Shown here in pieces: positions 51,994-59,993 of a stretch of DNA of 64,000 nucleotides. Numbering within the stretch: the stretch's first letter is position 1; each line of letters opens with the position of its first letter. The DNA is taken from the NCBI GenBank assembly GCA_020636005.1, contig JACJYR010000001.1, positions 1,684,001 to 1,748,000 of the forward strand, read 5' to 3'. The notes beneath the pieces were generated by a model. The model searched no databases. It worked only from the letters and a program-made list of their open reading frames with translations, and had not been told where the DNA came from. The stretch comes from Lewinellaceae bacterium. Its GTDB lineage: Bacteria > Bacteroidota > Bacteroidia > Chitinophagales > Saprospiraceae. The position numbers and the translations under genes were made by a program.

Positions 51994-54900
51994 ATGCCCG
52001 GATATTCAGCCCTCCACGCCGAAAACCTTGCTTCCAAATATTTTGGCCTGCATGCCACTGCCACGCCCTTGCCTGGGGAACTTGATTTCAATTTTTTGTT
52101 GAAAACGCAAGACAATGAGCGCTTTGTGCTGAAGGTTTATCATGCGGGGGAAGCATGGGAAAGCCTTGATGCGCAGAACAAGTTGCTCCTCCATTTGGCC
52201 GGGAACTTGCCTGAACTCCCCCTCCCGAGACTCATTCCAAACCAAGCAGGAGAACACATCACAACCTTCGAAGACAGCCAACAGCAAAAACGTTTTGTGC
52301 GCTTGCTCACCTGGAAGGATGGGAGGGTATTTGCAAAAGTGAACCCGCACTCCCCCGAATTGCTGCATAGCCTGGGCAGGATGCTCGGCCTGCTCTGCAA
52401 GGGGCTGCAAGGCTTCGGCCATCCGGCGGCCCGCCGTTTCATCAAATGGGACGTGGCACAGGTGGCCTGGGTGGAGGACAAATTGCACCTCATCCAGGAA
52501 AAAGAGCAGCGGGAACTGGCGGCTCATTTTTACGAACTCATTAAAAACAGGGCGATCCCCCATTTTTCCGCTCTTCGGAAAAGCGTCCTGTACAACGATG
52601 CCAACGACTACAACATCCTCGTCAGCAACGACTTGGAGAACCCCGTGGTCACAGGCGTCATTGATTTTGGCGACTTTGTTTTTTCCAATACCATCAACGA
52701 GCTCGCCATAGCCATTGCCTATGCCGTGCTGGACAAGCCCGATCCCTTGTCGGCGGCAGCACACATCGTAAAAGGGGCGCATGGCGTATTTCCCCTAGAA
52801 GAAAACGAACTTGAAATCCTCTACTATCTCGTGGCCGCCAGGCTGGTCATCTCCGTCACCGCCTCCGCCATCAACCGCCACGAACACCCCGAAAACGGGT
52901 ACCTCCTCATCAGCGAGCGGCCCGCCTGGGAATTATTGGAAAAATGGCGGCAGATAACACCGCAATTTGCACATTTCACCTTCCGCCATGCCTGTGGCAT
53001 GGAGCCATGCCCCGCAAAAAACTCCTGGCAAGCCCTGGTGGATGGTCAACAACTGGACGCAGTATTCCCTGTCGATCTGTCGAACTGCCAGCAGGTGAAA
53101 ATGGACCTCAGCATCGGCAGCCTTGATTTGGGCAACAACAGCAACTTTGAGTCCCTGCACCAATTCGAAAGGGCGATCCAAAGAATCATCGAAGAACAGC
53201 TTCCGCCCAATTTCACAATTTCACAACCTCCCATTCCCCTCATAGCGGTCGGCGGCTACGGCGAAGTGCGCCCGTTTTACACCACCGATGCCTACAAGGC
53301 GGAAGGCAACCAAGGCCCGCAATGGCGAACCGTCCACATGGGTCTCGACATGATGGCTGCCGCAGGCACAGCCGTCCGGGCGCCCTTGCAGGGCAGGGTT
53401 TTTTCATTTCAAAACAACAAGGGAGAAAAGGACTACGGGCCCACTATCATCCTGGAACACGAGGAAACAGTAGCTGGACAACCCTTCAGGTTTTACACCT
53501 TGTACGGGCATTTGAGCGAAGCGTCCCTATGCGGTATTGTGGAAGGGCAAACGTTTTTAAAAGGGGAATCCTTGGCCTTCATCGGTGCGCCATCGGAAAA
53601 TGGCCACTGGCCGCCCCACCTCCATTTTCAGGTCATGCTGGACATGCTGGGCAACAAGGGCGACTTTCCCGGCGTCGCCTTCCCGGAGCGGTGGGAGGTT
53701 TGGAAGAGCTGTTGTCCGGATCCCATGCAGTTGTTTTCTAAAAGTGTCGTCGAAACTTCAAGCCACCCCGTCACCAAGGCAACGGAAACCCTCCGTCGCC
53801 GCCGACAACTCCTGGGCCCCAACCTCAGCATTTCCTACCGCAAGCCCCTGAAAATACTGCGTGGCTACCGCCAATATCTCTATGATGAAACAGGCCGCCG
53901 CTACCTCGACACAGTGAACAATGTGGCCCATGCCGGCCACGAACACCCCGCCGTGGTGCGGGCCGCCGCCCGGCAAAATGCGGTGCTGAACACCAACACC
54001 CGCTACCTCCACGACAACATTGTCCACCTTGCGGAAGCCCTGCTGGCCACCCTGCCGCCGCCGCTTGAAGTAGTCTTTTTTGTAAACTCCGGCAGCGAGG
54101 CCAATGAACTGGCGCTGCGCCTCGCCCGCAATTGCACCGGCCGCCACGGCATCATCGCTGTAGAGGCTGGCTACCACGGGAACACGGGTGCCTGCTTGGA
54201 CATCAGTTCCTACAAGTTCGATGGCCCGGGCGGAAAAGGTGCGCCGCCGTTCGTCCACCTCCTCCCGATGCCAGACACCTATCGTGGCATTTATAAAGAA
54301 AAAGATGCAGGGGAAAAATATGCGGCAGCGCTCAAACCATTCACCATTCACCATTCACCATTTACCATTCCTCCCGCCGCCTTCATTTGCGAGAGTATCC
54401 TCAGTTGCGGAGGTCAGATTGTGCTGCCGGAGGGTTATTTAAAAAACGCTTACAGGCATGCCCGCTCAATGGGTGCTGTGTGCATTGCCGATGAGGTGCA
54501 GACGGGCCTGGGCAGGGTGGGCAGTCATTTTTGGGCTTTTGAACTGCAGGGCGTCGTGCCGGATATAGTGACCATTGGGAAGCCTATCGGCAATGGCCAT
54601 CCGCTCGCTGCCGTGGTGACGACCCGTGCCATCGCCGATGCCTTTGCCAACGGGATGGAGTATTTCAACACATTCGGCGGCAACCCGGTGTCGTGTGCGG
54701 TGGGATTGGAAGTGCTACGGATAGTGCAGGAGGAAGGTTTGCAAAAAAATGCGCTGGAAACGGGCCGCTACTTGATAGAACAGTTGAAACAATTGATGCG
54801 TCAATATCCCATCATCGGCGATGTGAGGGGGCATGGGTTATTTCTCGGCTACGAACTCGTCAGCGATCCGGCTTCTTTGAAACCCGCCGCTGCCCAGGCC

Positions 54901-55068
54901 TCCTATCTCTCCAACCGTCTTCGGGATTTGGGCATACTCGCCAGTACGGATGGGCCGCTGCACAATGTGATCAAGATCAAGCCACCGATGGTTTTTAACA
55001 GGAAGGATGCGGATTTTTTACTAGAAACGACTGAGCGGGTTTTGCGGGAGGATTTTATGAAAGTCTGA
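51994..55068 (+). CDS. Kinase - M23 peptidase - class III aminotransferase/phospho-lyase fusion
   Basis: The 1024-residue protein has three domains. Residues about 1-330 are an aminoglycoside-phosphotransferase/hydroxylysine-kinase fold (RFVLKVYHAGEAWESLDAQNKLL, catalytic SVLYNDANDYNILVSN, and VTGVIDFGDFVFSNTINELA). Residues about 430-590 are an M23 fold (HMGLDMMAAAGTAVRAPLQG, and H-L-H-F in GHWPPHLHFQ). Residues about 610-1024 are a class III PLP enzyme (LYDETGRRYLDTVNNVAHAG, VFFVNSGSEANELALRLAR, PLP Lys in VTIGKPIGNGHP). This kinase plus AGXT2L-like phospho-lyase architecture is known from bacteria: the kinase phosphorylates an amino alcohol or hydroxylysine and the lyase removes phosphate and ammonia. 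A simple repeat has been inserted in frame near residue 781. Confidence 0.85.
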   Translation: MPGYSALHAENLASKYFGLHATATPLPGELDFNFLLKTQDNERFVLKVYHAGEAWESLDAQNKLLLHLAGNLPELPLPRLIPNQAGEHITTFEDSQQQKRFVRLLTWKDGRVFAKVNPHSPELLHSLGRMLGLLCKGLQGFGHPAARRFIKWDVAQVAWVEDKLHLIQEKEQRELAAHFYELIKNRAIPHFSALRKSVLYNDANDYNILVSNDLENPVVTGVIDFGDFVFSNTINELAIAIAYAVLDKPDPLSAAAHIVKGAHGVFPLEENELEILYYLVAARLVISVTASAINRHEHPENGYLLISERPAWELLEKWRQITPQFAHFTFRHACGMEPCPAKNSWQALVDGQQLDAVFPVDLSNCQQVKMDLSIGSLDLGNNSNFESLHQFERAIQRIIEEQLPPNFTISQPPIPLIAVGGYGEVRPFYTTDAYKAEGNQGPQWRTVHMGLDMMAAAGTAVRAPLQGRVFSFQNNKGEKDYGPTIILEHEETVAGQPFRFYTLYGHLSEASLCGIVEGQTFLKGESLAFIGAPSENGHWPPHLHFQVMLDMLGNKGDFPGVAFPERWEVWKSCCPDPMQLFSKSVVETSSHPVTKATETLRRRRQLLGPNLSISYRKPLKILRGYRQYLYDETGRRYLDTVNNVAHAGHEHPAVVRAAARQNAVLNTNTRYLHDNIVHLAEALLATLPPPLEVVFFVNSGSEANELALRLARNCTGRHGIIAVEAGYHGNTGACLDISSYKFDGPGGKGAPPFVHLLPMPDTYRGIYKEKDAGEKYAAALKPFTIHHSPFTIPPAAFICESILSCGGQIVLPEGYLKNAYRHARSMGAVCIADEVQTGLGRVGSHFWAFELQGVVPDIVTIGKPIGNGHPLAAVVTTRAIADAFANGMEYFNTFGGNPVSCAVGLEVLRIVQEEGLQKNALETGRYLIEQLKQLMRQYPIIGDVRGHGLFLGYELVSDPASLKPAAAQASYLSNRLRDLGILASTDGPLHNVIKIKPPMVFNRKDADFLLETTERVLREDFMKV
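54336..54370 (+). repeat. In-frame simple repeat inside the fusion gene
   Basis: Repeated TTCACCA words code for KPFTIHHSPFTIPP in a surface loop of the aminotransferase domain. The same DNA word, and peptide PFTIHHSPF, occurs at 58149-58176 in the glycosyltransferase gene. Confidence 0.75.
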
Positions 55069-55154
55069 TACAAAACACCTCGTATAGCCAGCCTGTGCTT
55101 ACCTTTGGTGTGAGAATTCCCACCTTTTGTATTCCCACTAGCACATCTCCAGAA

Positions 55155-55270
55155 AATGCGGTTAAGGATCGAAGGAAAAATAATCCCGATGTAAAATCGG
55201 GATTATTTTTAAAAAACCTCTCCATTGCTGGGGTTTCAAAATCAAAACGGTGAACTTATTTTTTCATCGT
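55155..55270. repeat. Dispersed ~115-bp repeat, copy 2
   Basis: Nearly the same sequence as 26656-26775, from AAGGATCGAAGGAAAAATAA to TTATTTTTTCATCG, with a handful of substitutions. The first hairpin here has GTAAAAT where copy 1 has GTGAAAT. Confidence 0.75.
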
Positions 55271-55289
55271 TATTAAAGGGTTAAAGTAG

Positions 55290-55341
55290 CTCCGAAGCTC
55301 CTGCTTCGGGAATATATTGCTCTGAAGCAGGAGCTTCGGAG
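55290..55341. repeat. Perfect 18-bp inverted repeat
   Basis: Arms CTCCGAAGCTCCTGCTTC (55290-55307) and GAAGCAGGAGCTTCGGAG (55324-55341) with a 16-base loop; each arm itself contains the GAAGC/GCTTC palindrome. REP-like element directly after the dispersed repeat. Confidence 0.75.
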
Positions 55342-55462
55342 TACGATCGCATAAATCATTCAGCACCGAAAAAATAATTTTTTATTACACAATTTGTTTT
55401 AAAAAATGTAACTTTGAGAATCTTTTTTAAAACATTTATTTTCACCAACTAAACTTGTTATT

Positions 55463-56509
55463 ATGAAAGTACTGAAAACAATTGGTATCGTCCTGTTGGC
55501 ACTGGTTGCTATTTGGCTCATCGCCGCCGCCATTATGCCAAAACACTTTGAGTATGAGCGTTCGACCGACATCAATGCTTCGAAAGACCTTGTCTTCAGC
55601 ATTATTGACGACGTAAAGACCATGAATGAATGGGGCCCCTGGCAGGCGGAAGACCCCACGATCAAAACAACTTTTGGGGAAAAGACAACAGGGGTGGGCG
55701 CCTCCTACTCCTGGACGAGCAAGAAGTCAGGCAGCGGGAGTTCGACCGTTACGGAATCCACGCCTCCCACCTACCAAAAATCCCACCTCGAATTTGAGGG
55801 CGAGGGAGGTGGCGAAGGTTGGTTCAAACTGGAGGATGCGGCCAATGGTGCCACGAAAACATCCTGGGGCATGTCGTTCGATACACCTTTCCCTTTCAAC
55901 GCATTTATGGCACTGATGGGCAGCGGGAGCATCAACAAGATGTTCGACACCGGCCTCGCCAACCTAAAAGCGATGGCCGAAAAGAAAGCTGCGGAAGCAC
56001 CTGCCAGTACCAGCAAGTTCAAGGTGAACGAGGTGGACTTTCCAGGACAGAACTACCTGGGCATCCGGGAAAAAATCAGTTTCGATCAAATGGCCAATCC
56101 CGGCTTTTACGGCCAGCGCTTAGGCCAGATCATGGGCCTGCTGGAAAAAATGAAAATGGAAATGGCCGGCCCAGCCACCAACCTTTATTACACCTGGGAC
56201 GAAGCCAACAAAATGACCGACATGGCCGTGGTCGTGCCCATTAAAACAACCGCCGCTGTAAACGGTAAAAATATTTCCTCTTTTGAAGTGCCGGCTGGCA
56301 AGGCCCTGGTCATTGATTATTATGGTGCTTATGAAGGCGTCGGCGAAGCCCACTATGCCATGGACGACTACCTGAAGGCTAAAGGCCTGAAGTCGAAAGC
56401 TCCCGTCCTCGAACAGTACATCACCAATCCGGAACAGGAACCCGACACCAGTAAATGGCTGACCAAGGTGGTCTATCTGGTGGAAGGGCCGATGGCGGCG
56501 GAGCAGTGA
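55463..56509 (+). CDS. SRPBCC-domain protein with GyrI-like effector-binding domain
   Basis: The 348-residue protein starts MKVLKTIGIVLLALVAIWLI, one membrane anchor. Residues about 30-175 form a SRPBCC (polyketide cyclase/START-like) domain: HFEYERSTDINASKDLVFSIIDDVKTMNEWGPWQ, FEGEGGGEGWFKLEDAANG. Residues about 190-345 form a GyrI-like effector-binding domain (NYLGIREKISFDQM, YYTWDEANKMTDMAVVVPI, FEVPAGKALVIDYYGAYEGVGEAHYAMDDYL). The combination is common in Bacteroidota, where it may bind small hydrophobic molecules, but no DNA-binding domain is present. A TAACTTTG box lies at 55409-55416. Confidence 0.85.
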   Translation: MKVLKTIGIVLLALVAIWLIAAAIMPKHFEYERSTDINASKDLVFSIIDDVKTMNEWGPWQAEDPTIKTTFGEKTTGVGASYSWTSKKSGSGSSTVTESTPPTYQKSHLEFEGEGGGEGWFKLEDAANGATKTSWGMSFDTPFPFNAFMALMGSGSINKMFDTGLANLKAMAEKKAAEAPASTSKFKVNEVDFPGQNYLGIREKISFDQMANPGFYGQRLGQIMGLLEKMKMEMAGPATNLYYTWDEANKMTDMAVVVPIKTTAAVNGKNISSFEVPAGKALVIDYYGAYEGVGEAHYAMDDYLKAKGLKSKAPVLEQYITNPEQEPDTSKWLTKVVYLVEGPMAAEQ

Positions 56510-56514
56510 TTTCA

Positions 56515-56650
56515 GTTTTCGGCCTGGCAGCCCGCAGTTCGGCAGTTGCGACCTGTTTTTTAGGTCAAAACTGCCGAACTGCCAACTGAAGCTTGTGGCC
56601 TGCCGACCTGGGAACCGTGGATTGAAAACTGTGGGCTGTGGACTGCGAAC
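56515..56650. repeat. Word-play inverted repeat after the SRPBCC gene
   Basis: The arm CAGTTCGGCAGTT pairs with AACTGCCGAACTG, with ACCT/AGGT inside. Words CTGCC, GGCAG and CTGTGG recur in both senses to 56650. It may work as a 3' hairpin. Confidence 0.55.
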
Positions 56651-56781
56651 AACACATCGGCGACATTTTTGCGTTTCTCCCTGTTAGGGAAAGATTAATA
56701 TCCTGCCGCTGGATTGCACAGAATATATTTTTTCCCGTACTTGCGCATCCAAACTAATCGTTTCCCTGTTTAAAAGTCAAT

Positions 56782-57540
56782 ATGCAGCCTTTGAATTCCA
56801 AGAAGCGACATATCATCCTTTTAGGAGCAGCCATTTTGCTGTTCGGGTGCAACGAACAGACTGTTCGAAAGGAGGGCTTCGGGGTGCATGGCATTGACGT
56901 CTCCCATTATCAAAAACACATAGACTGGCAGGCCATCGCAGCACAAGATGTGCAATTTGCTTTTGTAAAAGCCACGGAGGGGGAAACTTTCCAGGACACT
57001 TTGTTTTGTAAAAACTGGTTGGAAATCAAGGAAGCGGGCATCAAGCGCGGCGCTTACCACTTTTTCCGGCCCACTGTTCCGGCAGCAACCCAGGCCAACA
57101 ATTTCCTGAGCTGGATAACATTGAGCAATGGCGACCTCGCCCCGGTACTCGACGTGGAGGTTGTGGACGGCGTATCGCCCGATGACCTACGGGCAGGCAT
57201 CCATACCTGGCTGGACATCGTGGAGAACACCTATAAAATCAAGCCCATCATTTATACCCACCAAAAATTTTTCAACAATTATTTAGCTGGCTACTTCACC
57301 GACTATCCCATTTGGATTGCCCGCTATACTTCCTGGCGGAAGCCTTGCCTTGACCAAAACCACGAATGGGCGTTTTGGCAATATGGCAACAGGGGCAGAT
57401 TGCAAGGTATCAACGGCGACGTTGACTTCAATGTGTTTCGGGGCAGTTTGGCCGAACTGGAGCAATATTGTCTGATACGTCCTCGGCCATTGCTCGATCC
57501 TTCCAACCTGCAGGAAGAAGTTGTTGCTGCCAATCCTTGA
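56782..57540 (+). CDS. GH25 lysozyme lipoprotein
   Basis: The 252-residue protein begins MQPLNSKKRHIILLGAAILL and continues FGC-N, a lipobox. The GH25 fold is complete: HGIDVSHYQKHIDWQAIA (Asp and Tyr of the N-terminal strand), FAFVKATEG, GAYHFFRP, the catalytic pair region LAPVLDVEV, PIIYTHQKFFNNYL, YPIWIARYTS and FWQYGNRGRLQGINGDVDFNVF. It should cleave the beta-1,4 bond between N-acetylmuramic acid and N-acetylglucosamine from the inner face of the outer membrane. Acidic catalytic residues (Asp in GIDV and the D-V-E triplet) are present. It may help cell-wall turnover. Confidence 0.9.
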   Translation: MQPLNSKKRHIILLGAAILLFGCNEQTVRKEGFGVHGIDVSHYQKHIDWQAIAAQDVQFAFVKATEGETFQDTLFCKNWLEIKEAGIKRGAYHFFRPTVPAATQANNFLSWITLSNGDLAPVLDVEVVDGVSPDDLRAGIHTWLDIVENTYKIKPIIYTHQKFFNNYLAGYFTDYPIWIARYTSWRKPCLDQNHEWAFWQYGNRGRLQGINGDVDFNVFRGSLAELEQYCLIRPRPLLDPSNLQEEVVAANP

Positions 57541-57672
57541 ATTTGTGTTTAAGTGTTTCTGGCTTATCAACCTGTTCAAGTTTTTTCCAAAAACAATCAG
57601 ATCAGCTTCCCGCCATTTTGCAGGTCAAACAGGATTTGGTTATTTCGTGGTGAAATCCTTCACATCCTGCTT

Positions 57673-58659
57673 TTGAAAAAACCAATCCGTAAAATCCTCA
57701 TCATCCGCTTTTCCTCCATTGGCGACATCGTGCTTACCACGCCCGTCATCCGTTGCCTGAGAAAGCAGTTGGGCGCAGAAATTCATTTCATCACAAAGCA
57801 ACAATACCTTCCCCTGCTCGAAGCCAACCCATATTTGGACAAAATTTTCACCATCCGGAAAAAAGTATCGGAAGTGCTGCCGCTGCTGAAAAAGGAGCAC
57901 TACGACTGTATCATTGACCTGCACAAAAACATCCGCAGCATGCAAATCAGGTGGGCGCTAACAGCGAAAACCTACGCTTTCAACAAGCTGAATGTTGAAA
58001 AATGGCTGCTCGTCCATTGCAACATAAACCGCCTTCCCAATATCCACATTGTTGATCGCTACCTGGCCGCCACTGCCCCCTTGGGCATCAAAAACGACGG
58101 CCAGGGGCTTGACTACTTTTTTCCACCAAACTATCAAGCTCATAATTTACCATTCACCATTCACCATTCACCATTCGTCGCTTTTGCCATCGGCGCCACT
58201 TTCCAGACCAAGCGCCTGCCGACCGAAAAAATCATTGAAATATGCAAAGGAAGCGGACAGCCCGTAGTTCTTTTGGGCGGAAAAAATGAACAGGAAGCAG
58301 GGAACTTGATCGCACAGGAAGCAGGCCGCCACGTGCTGAACCTTTGCGGTAAATTAACCCTGCACGAGTCTGCCGAGGTTATCAGCCAGGCAGCCAAAGT
58401 GATTACCCACGACACAGGCATGATGCACATAGCGGCAGCCTTTCAAAAAGAAATCTTGTCTATTTGGGGAAATACAGTTCCTGCATTGGGCATGTGGCCT
58501 TACTATGGTAACGGGTCAAACAGGAACAAAACTTTTGAAGTGCAAAACCTGTCGTGCCGCCCCTGTTCCAAGCTTGGGTTCGACAAATGCCCAAAAGGTC
58601 ATTTCAAATGTATGATCGACATCCCCGTGCCGGAAATCCTGGTAGCATTGTCCAAATGA
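57673..58659 (+). CDS. GT9-family (heptosyltransferase-like) glycosyltransferase
   Basis: The open frame extends from 57553, but the conserved N-terminus MKKPIRKILIIRFSSIGDIVLTTPV begins at a TTG codon at 57673, the preferred start (328 residues); the upstream 40 residues look non-coding. Typical GT9 elements are FSSIGDIVLTTPVIRCLR, IDLHKNIRSMQIRWAL, FAIGATFQTKRLPTEKII, VVLLGGKNEQEAG, and the donor-site pattern VITHDTGMMHIAAAFQKEILSIWG. These enzymes add heptose or other sugars from a nucleotide donor to lipopolysaccharide core. An in-frame TTCACCA repeat (58149-58176) lies in the linker between the two Rossmann domains. Confidence 0.83.
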   Translation: MKKPIRKILIIRFSSIGDIVLTTPVIRCLRKQLGAEIHFITKQQYLPLLEANPYLDKIFTIRKKVSEVLPLLKKEHYDCIIDLHKNIRSMQIRWALTAKTYAFNKLNVEKWLLVHCNINRLPNIHIVDRYLAATAPLGIKNDGQGLDYFFPPNYQAHNLPFTIHHSPFVAFAIGATFQTKRLPTEKIIEICKGSGQPVVLLGGKNEQEAGNLIAQEAGRHVLNLCGKLTLHESAEVISQAAKVITHDTGMMHIAAAFQKEILSIWGNTVPALGMWPYYGNGSNRNKTFEVQNLSCRPCSKLGFDKCPKGHFKCMIDIPVPEILVALSK

Positions 58660-58842
58660 CCGACCTCCAATATCCAACTTCCGGCATCCAAATCTGTCAC
58701 TTCCTTTTCAAATAGGGACAAATAAGCACAGGGCTTGCGGAGTTTAACGGCTAACTTTCAAACGCTTTCAACAGGATTTAAAGAAAACTTCTATCTTTCG
58801 GGCTTCTACGAACAGGTCCTAAACCGTAATAAAAAATTGAAT

Positions 58843-59904
58843 ATGAAGATAACTAAAACACTTTTGATCTTTCTCTCCACGCTCTTTGGCGGCACCGCCC
58901 TCCATGCGCAGGATCTTCACAACACGCTGTTCTACATGAACCCGCTCCACATGAACCCTGCATTTACAGGCGCTTTCGAGGGCACTTACCGCATCGGCGG
59001 CATCTACCGGGATCAGTCGAGATCGGTCGTAAAACGTGCCTATTCCACCCCGGCCATTTTTATTGATGCGCCAATTTTAATGATAGCAAAGCGGCACTGG
59101 ATCGGGGTAGGTGGTTTGATGTTCCAGGATCAATCAGGCTCCGGAAAGTTGACTACGCAGGGCATCCAAATATCCGGAAGTTTCCATTTGGCCCTCGACA
59201 AGAAGAGCCAAAATGTGCTGACCCTGGGCGTTACCTACGGTTCCATTACCAGGCGGCTGAAAGATGGGAAAGCTGGCCTCCGTTTCGGCGACGAGGCCCT
59301 GGAGCACATCACCAACGAGACGTCCTATGACCAGACCATCAGCCTGGACGATGATAAATTCAAACTGAACGACGACCAGAGCAAAGCCTCTTTCAAGGAT
59401 ATCAACGCTGGCCTGCTTTTCAAGTCGCAGATGAGCAAGACCACCGATTTCAACATTGGTTTTTCAACCCGCCACATCACGACCCCCGGCAGCGATTATA
59501 ATCTTTCCGGCACACAGACCCCCGACCTCTCCATGCGCTTCATCGCCCATGCCCAGTTGAACACGGCGCTGAACGACAAGTGGTCGCTCACGCCGGAGGT
59601 GTATTACTCCAATATCAGCCCTGCCAGCCAATTCCAGGCACACACCTGGGCAGGTTACATGCTGAAACCGGAGAAACGGATCAAACTGAGCGCAGGGTTG
59701 GGCTACCGCTTCGGCGATTCCGGCCAGGTGTTGCTTGGGCTGGACTACGGCGACGTGAAGGCCGCTTTTGCCTACGACATCACGCTGTCGTCCCTCAGCG
59801 AGGCCAACAGCCGCCAGGGTGGTTTTGAAATCGCCGTTTATTATATCGGCAAGATTTTCAAAAAGCCAAACGTGAAACCTACCATTTTGTGCCCACACCT
59901 TTAA
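58843..59904 (+). CDS. PorP/SprF-family T9SS outer-membrane protein
   Basis: The 353-residue protein starts MKITKTLLIFLSTLFGGTALHAQ (signal peptide, ATG at 58843). The family signature follows at once: DLHNTLFYMNPLHMNPAFTGAFEGTYRIGGIYRDQSRS. The rest is beta-barrel-like strands (LGVTYGSITRRLKDGK, TTDFNIGFSTRHITTPG, KAAFAYDITLSSLSEANSRQGGFEIAVYYIGKIF), ending as usual for PorP/SprF proteins. In gliding Bacteroidota SprF supports secretion of SprB-type adhesins through the T9SS. Its stop overlaps the extended frame of the next gene, which starts 90 bases later. It is probably co-transcribed with the OmpA-type gene at 59994. Confidence 0.9.
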   Translation: MKITKTLLIFLSTLFGGTALHAQDLHNTLFYMNPLHMNPAFTGAFEGTYRIGGIYRDQSRSVVKRAYSTPAIFIDAPILMIAKRHWIGVGGLMFQDQSGSGKLTTQGIQISGSFHLALDKKSQNVLTLGVTYGSITRRLKDGKAGLRFGDEALEHITNETSYDQTISLDDDKFKLNDDQSKASFKDINAGLLFKSQMSKTTDFNIGFSTRHITTPGSDYNLSGTQTPDLSMRFIAHAQLNTALNDKWSLTPEVYYSNISPASQFQAHTWAGYMLKPEKRIKLSAGLGYRFGDSGQVLLGLDYGDVKAAFAYDITLSSLSEANSRQGGFEIAVYYIGKIFKKPNVKPTILCPHL

Positions 59905-59993
59905 ACCTTGAACTTTATCGCAGGTTTTTTATGATTCTGCGTTTAAGCAAAATCCAAGGGTGGTTTTATCAGTTTTCAAATACAAAAAAAATT

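Noticed and set aside
55390..55416. Complete TTTG/TAnnTTTG promoter before the SRPBCC gene
   Set aside because: The TAACTTTG box is good, but the only TTTG upstream is 12 bases away instead of about 20, so only the -7 element is supported.
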